Part shown: positions 6,287 through 7,852 of the stretch, one piece after another
Layout of the letters: the number at the start of each line of letters is the position of its first letter
Position numbering within the stretch: the stretch's first letter is position 1
NCBI GenBank assembly: GCA_002691885.1
Contig: NZJB01000055.1
Coordinates: 1 to 7,852 of the forward strand
Direction of reading: 5' to 3'
DNA: 7,852 nt
DNA from: Gammaproteobacteria bacterium
GTDB lineage: Bacteria > Pseudomonadota > Gammaproteobacteria > Pseudomonadales > Pseudohongiellaceae
Made by a program: the position numbers and the translations under genes
The notes under the pieces: generated by a model
What the model was told of the DNA's origin: nothing
The model's database searches: none
What the model saw: only the letters and a program-made list of their open reading frames with translations

Positions 6287-6448
6287 CACCACATGGCCTC
6301 AAAACGTCCCTCGGCTAGTAATAAAGCTTTTGTTTAATATCCTCACCTAACTAATCAGCGTCCTGCAACGCCTGCTTGTTGTAGACCGTTCTGACACGCT
6401 GTAACACTCGTTTTTGTTCCCGGTTCGCAGCACTAACCACTAACAATT

Positions 6449-6453
6449 GAGGA
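6449..6453 (+). promoter_or_regulatory. Ribosome-binding site of pdsO
   Basis: GAGGA lies 8 nt before the ATG at 6462-6464. It sets the start of pdsO there rather than at the in-frame TTG at 6447, and gives a protein that begins directly with its signal peptide. Confidence 0.7.
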
Positions 6454-6461
6454 TTTCTACC

Positions 6462-7205
6462 ATGAAGCATCACCCAACACCCCTTGCCGCCGTCCTTGCC
6501 GTGACCGTGCTTGCCGGCACCCTGTCATCCGCCGCCAATGCAGACTCCGACTATCGTCTAATACCGGAGAAAGAGGAAACCGCCGGTCTGGTGAGCGGAG
6601 CACTCATCGGGGCTGCAGCAGGCGGCCCGCCCGGCGCAGTGATCGGTGCCGCCCTCGGCATTTTCGTCGGCGACGGCTGGATTACCAAGCGCGAATACCA
6701 GGACATCGAGGTGGCGTTGATCTCACTCCAGCTTGAAGCCGATGAGGCACAGGCTGAACTGGCGAGACTCCGGAATGCTCCGGCGCAAGTCCTGCCCGCT
6801 TTTCTGAGCAGCTCGCCTGATGCCGACCTCTTTAACGATTCGTCCATTTCGCTGCATTTCCGCACCGGATCCAGCACCGTAGAAGCGCACTATCAGGCAC
6901 AGCTCACCACGCTTGCCGCTATTGCTGAGCAACTGCCAACAGGCGCCTTAGAAATTAGCGGGTACGCTGATCGTAACGGAAATGCCGATGCCAACCTGAG
7001 ACTGTCGGAATCCAGAACCGCCAGCGTCAAGTCATTTATTGAAGGCTTGGGCCTGGACAGTGAAGTAATCACCGCCGTTGCGTACGGCGAATCCAGACCT
7101 CTGCATGACATCCAGAGCGTGGAAACCGATTTCTTTGATCGACGGGTAATTGTTCGTCTGGTTGATACCAGTCAGAAATGGCTCACCGACTCCAGTGAAG
7201 ACTGA
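6462..7205 (+). CDS. pdsO: Sortase-system-associated OmpA-like protein PdsO
   Basis: 247 residues, exported. A signal peptide ends at about Ala27 (ANA followed by DSD). Residues 43-70 form a glycine-rich hydrophobic zipper (SGALIGAAAGG, then GAVIGAALGIFVGD), typical of segments that insert in or pack against membranes. Residues 78-105 are a heptad-like, Glu/Leu/Ala-rich coiled-coil stretch. Residues about 128-234 are an OmpA C-terminal domain with LHFRTGSSTV, GYADRNGNADANLRLSESR and FFDRRVIVRL; Asp170 and Arg185 sit where OmpA binds diaminopimelate of peptidoglycan. It is likely periplasmic or outer-membrane associated and tied to the cell wall. The glycine-zipper plus OmpA architecture next to pdsR-pdsS fits the PdsO family, whose exact role is unproven. 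A generic OmpA lipoprotein-like factor is the alternative, but no lipobox is present. Confidence 0.82.
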   Translation: MKHHPTPLAAVLAVTVLAGTLSSAANADSDYRLIPEKEETAGLVSGALIGAAAGGPPGAVIGAALGIFVGDGWITKREYQDIEVALISLQLEADEAQAELARLRNAPAQVLPAFLSSSPDADLFNDSSISLHFRTGSSTVEAHYQAQLTTLAAIAEQLPTGALEISGYADRNGNADANLRLSESRTASVKSFIEGLGLDSEVITAVAYGESRPLHDIQSVETDFFDRRVIVRLVDTSQKWLTDSSED

Positions 7206-7241
7206 GCGGAACAAATCCGGTATGCAATTGGAGATACACTG

Positions 7242-7852
7242 ATGAAAGATGTCCGACTCATCATTGGCAATAAAAACTACTCCTCCTGGTCTCTTTGCCC
7301 GTGGCTGCTACTGAAGATGTTCGATATCGAATTTGAAGAAATTCAGATCGCCCTGTACCAGAATAATACTGCCGAAAAACTCGGCCCTTATTCGCCTTCT
7401 TTGAAAGTGCCAGTTCTACTTCATAAAGATATTACAGTCTGGGACTCTCTGGCTATCTGCGAATACATCTCCGAACAGTTCCTCGGCGGCTCTGGTTGGC
7501 CGATCAGCCCGAAGCGTAAAGCCAGCGCGCGCGCTATCAGCGCAGAGATGCATTCCGAATTTCCCCAGCTGAAAGAAGAGTGGCCATTGAACTGTAAGGC
7601 CAGCTATCGGCTGAGCCCCTCCGATAAACTGATCAATGAGATTGCGCGCATTGACGCTATCTGGAGCTGCATCCGTCGCCGCTACGGAGAAAATGGCAAC
7701 TACCTGTTCGGCCGGTTTTCTATAGCCGACTGCATGTTTGCTCCGGTGGCCATCAGCTTCGAGGCTTACGGCGCTGAGCTGAGCGCAGATGCTCACATCT
7801 ACATGCAGACCCTGCTTGACAACCCCTTCGTTCAGAAATGGAAGACTCTGGG
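7242..7852 (+). CDS. Glutathione S-transferase family protein (C-terminal end cut by the window edge)
   Basis: The first 203 residues of a cytoplasmic GST are present. The thioredoxin-like N-terminal domain shows LIIGNKNYSSWSL, with Ser14/Ser15 in the catalytic serine region; KVPVL with the cis-proline Pro57; and WDSLAICEYI, with Asp68-Ser69 where the glutamyl part of glutathione binds. The all-helical C-terminal domain starts at about residue 92 (AISAEMHSEFPQL) and contains the N-capping motif FSIADCMFAPV with Asp163. The family usually reads SLRPW after the serines; here it is SLCPW, so Cys19 replaces Arg. GGAG lies 8 nt before the ATG. It starts 36 nt after pdsO on the same strand with no terminator between, so co-transcription is possible. 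The substrate is unknown. The stop lies beyond the window; probably only a short tail is missing. Confidence 0.9.
   Translation, partial: MKDVRLIIGNKNYSSWSLCPWLLLKMFDIEFEEIQIALYQNNTAEKLGPYSPSLKVPVLLHKDITVWDSLAICEYISEQFLGGSGWPISPKRKASARAISAEMHSEFPQLKEEWPLNCKASYRLSPSDKLINEIARIDAIWSCIRRRYGENGNYLFGRFSIADCMFAPVAISFEAYGAELSADAHIYMQTLLDNPFVQKWKTL

Larger units (their letters stand above)
6124..6461. other. 338-nt divergent regulatory gap between pdsR and pdsO
   Basis: No supported gene: the ORFs crossing it start at TTG without ribosome sites or are antisense to pdsR. It should hold the promoters of pdsR-pdsS (leftward) and pdsO (rightward). Visible elements are an extended -10 for pdsR (6178-6186), a TATACT on the plus strand at 6211-6216 with a poor -35, a candidate pdsO promoter at 6257-6286, an AAAGCTTT palindrome around 6323-6330, and ACAC repeated 10 bp apart near 6393-6406, which could be part of a PhoB-type direct-repeat site. 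The pdsO leader would be long, about 170 nt, if the 6281 box is used. Confidence 0.6.

Noticed and set aside
971..6360. 12-nt direct repeat TAACTAATCAGC near 971 and near 6348
   Set aside because: A shared 12-mer is expected by chance once or twice in a window this size, and its surroundings do not match.
7416..7796. 126-codon minus-strand ORF opposite the GST gene
   Set aside because: The plus-strand GST reading explains the conservation pattern; the antisense protein resembles nothing.

Overview
The window looks like chromosomal DNA from a gammaproteobacterium, probably marine. Two things point there. The first is a cpdA-yqiB-nudF block, the neighbourhood known from enteric bacteria and pseudomonads. 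The second is a set of genes resembling the two-component system and OmpA-like protein of the 'proteobacterial dedicated sortase' (Pds) system, which is known mainly from marine proteobacteria. No transposase, integrase, tRNA, rRNA or CRISPR array was seen.

Left part (1-2381, all minus strand). Reading in the direction of transcription: a small parvulin prolyl isomerase (ppiC), then 6 nt later a 355-residue fusion of a thioredoxin-type arsenate reductase / low-molecular-weight phosphatase domain to a complete NudF ADP-ribose pyrophosphatase. A 274-nt non-coding gap follows, then yqiB (DUF1249) and the start of cpdA (cyclic AMP phosphodiesterase), which runs off the left edge. The fusion is the most unusual single gene here.

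Middle (2382-3180). A divergent promoter region carries a perfect 7-bp-arm inverted repeat and consensus-like promoter boxes. It separates ppiC from a plus-strand DUF2889 gene of unknown function, which ends 5 nt from the convergent pdsS gene.

Right part (3186-7852). pdsR (OmpR-type response regulator) and pdsS (membrane histidine kinase with a large periplasmic sensor containing a CBM9-like segment) form a minus-strand operon. Divergently, across a 338-nt regulatory gap, lies pdsO (secreted glycine-zipper plus OmpA peptidoglycan-binding domain), followed 36 nt later by a glutathione S-transferase gene cut by the right edge. The sortase and its LPXTG-type target, normally found close to these genes, are absent from the window. 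DUF2889 and GST genes occupy both sides of the set instead, so the envelope-sensing and OmpA parts appear separated from the enzyme they are named for.

All calls are from reading the sequence and remembered family features; no database search was run.
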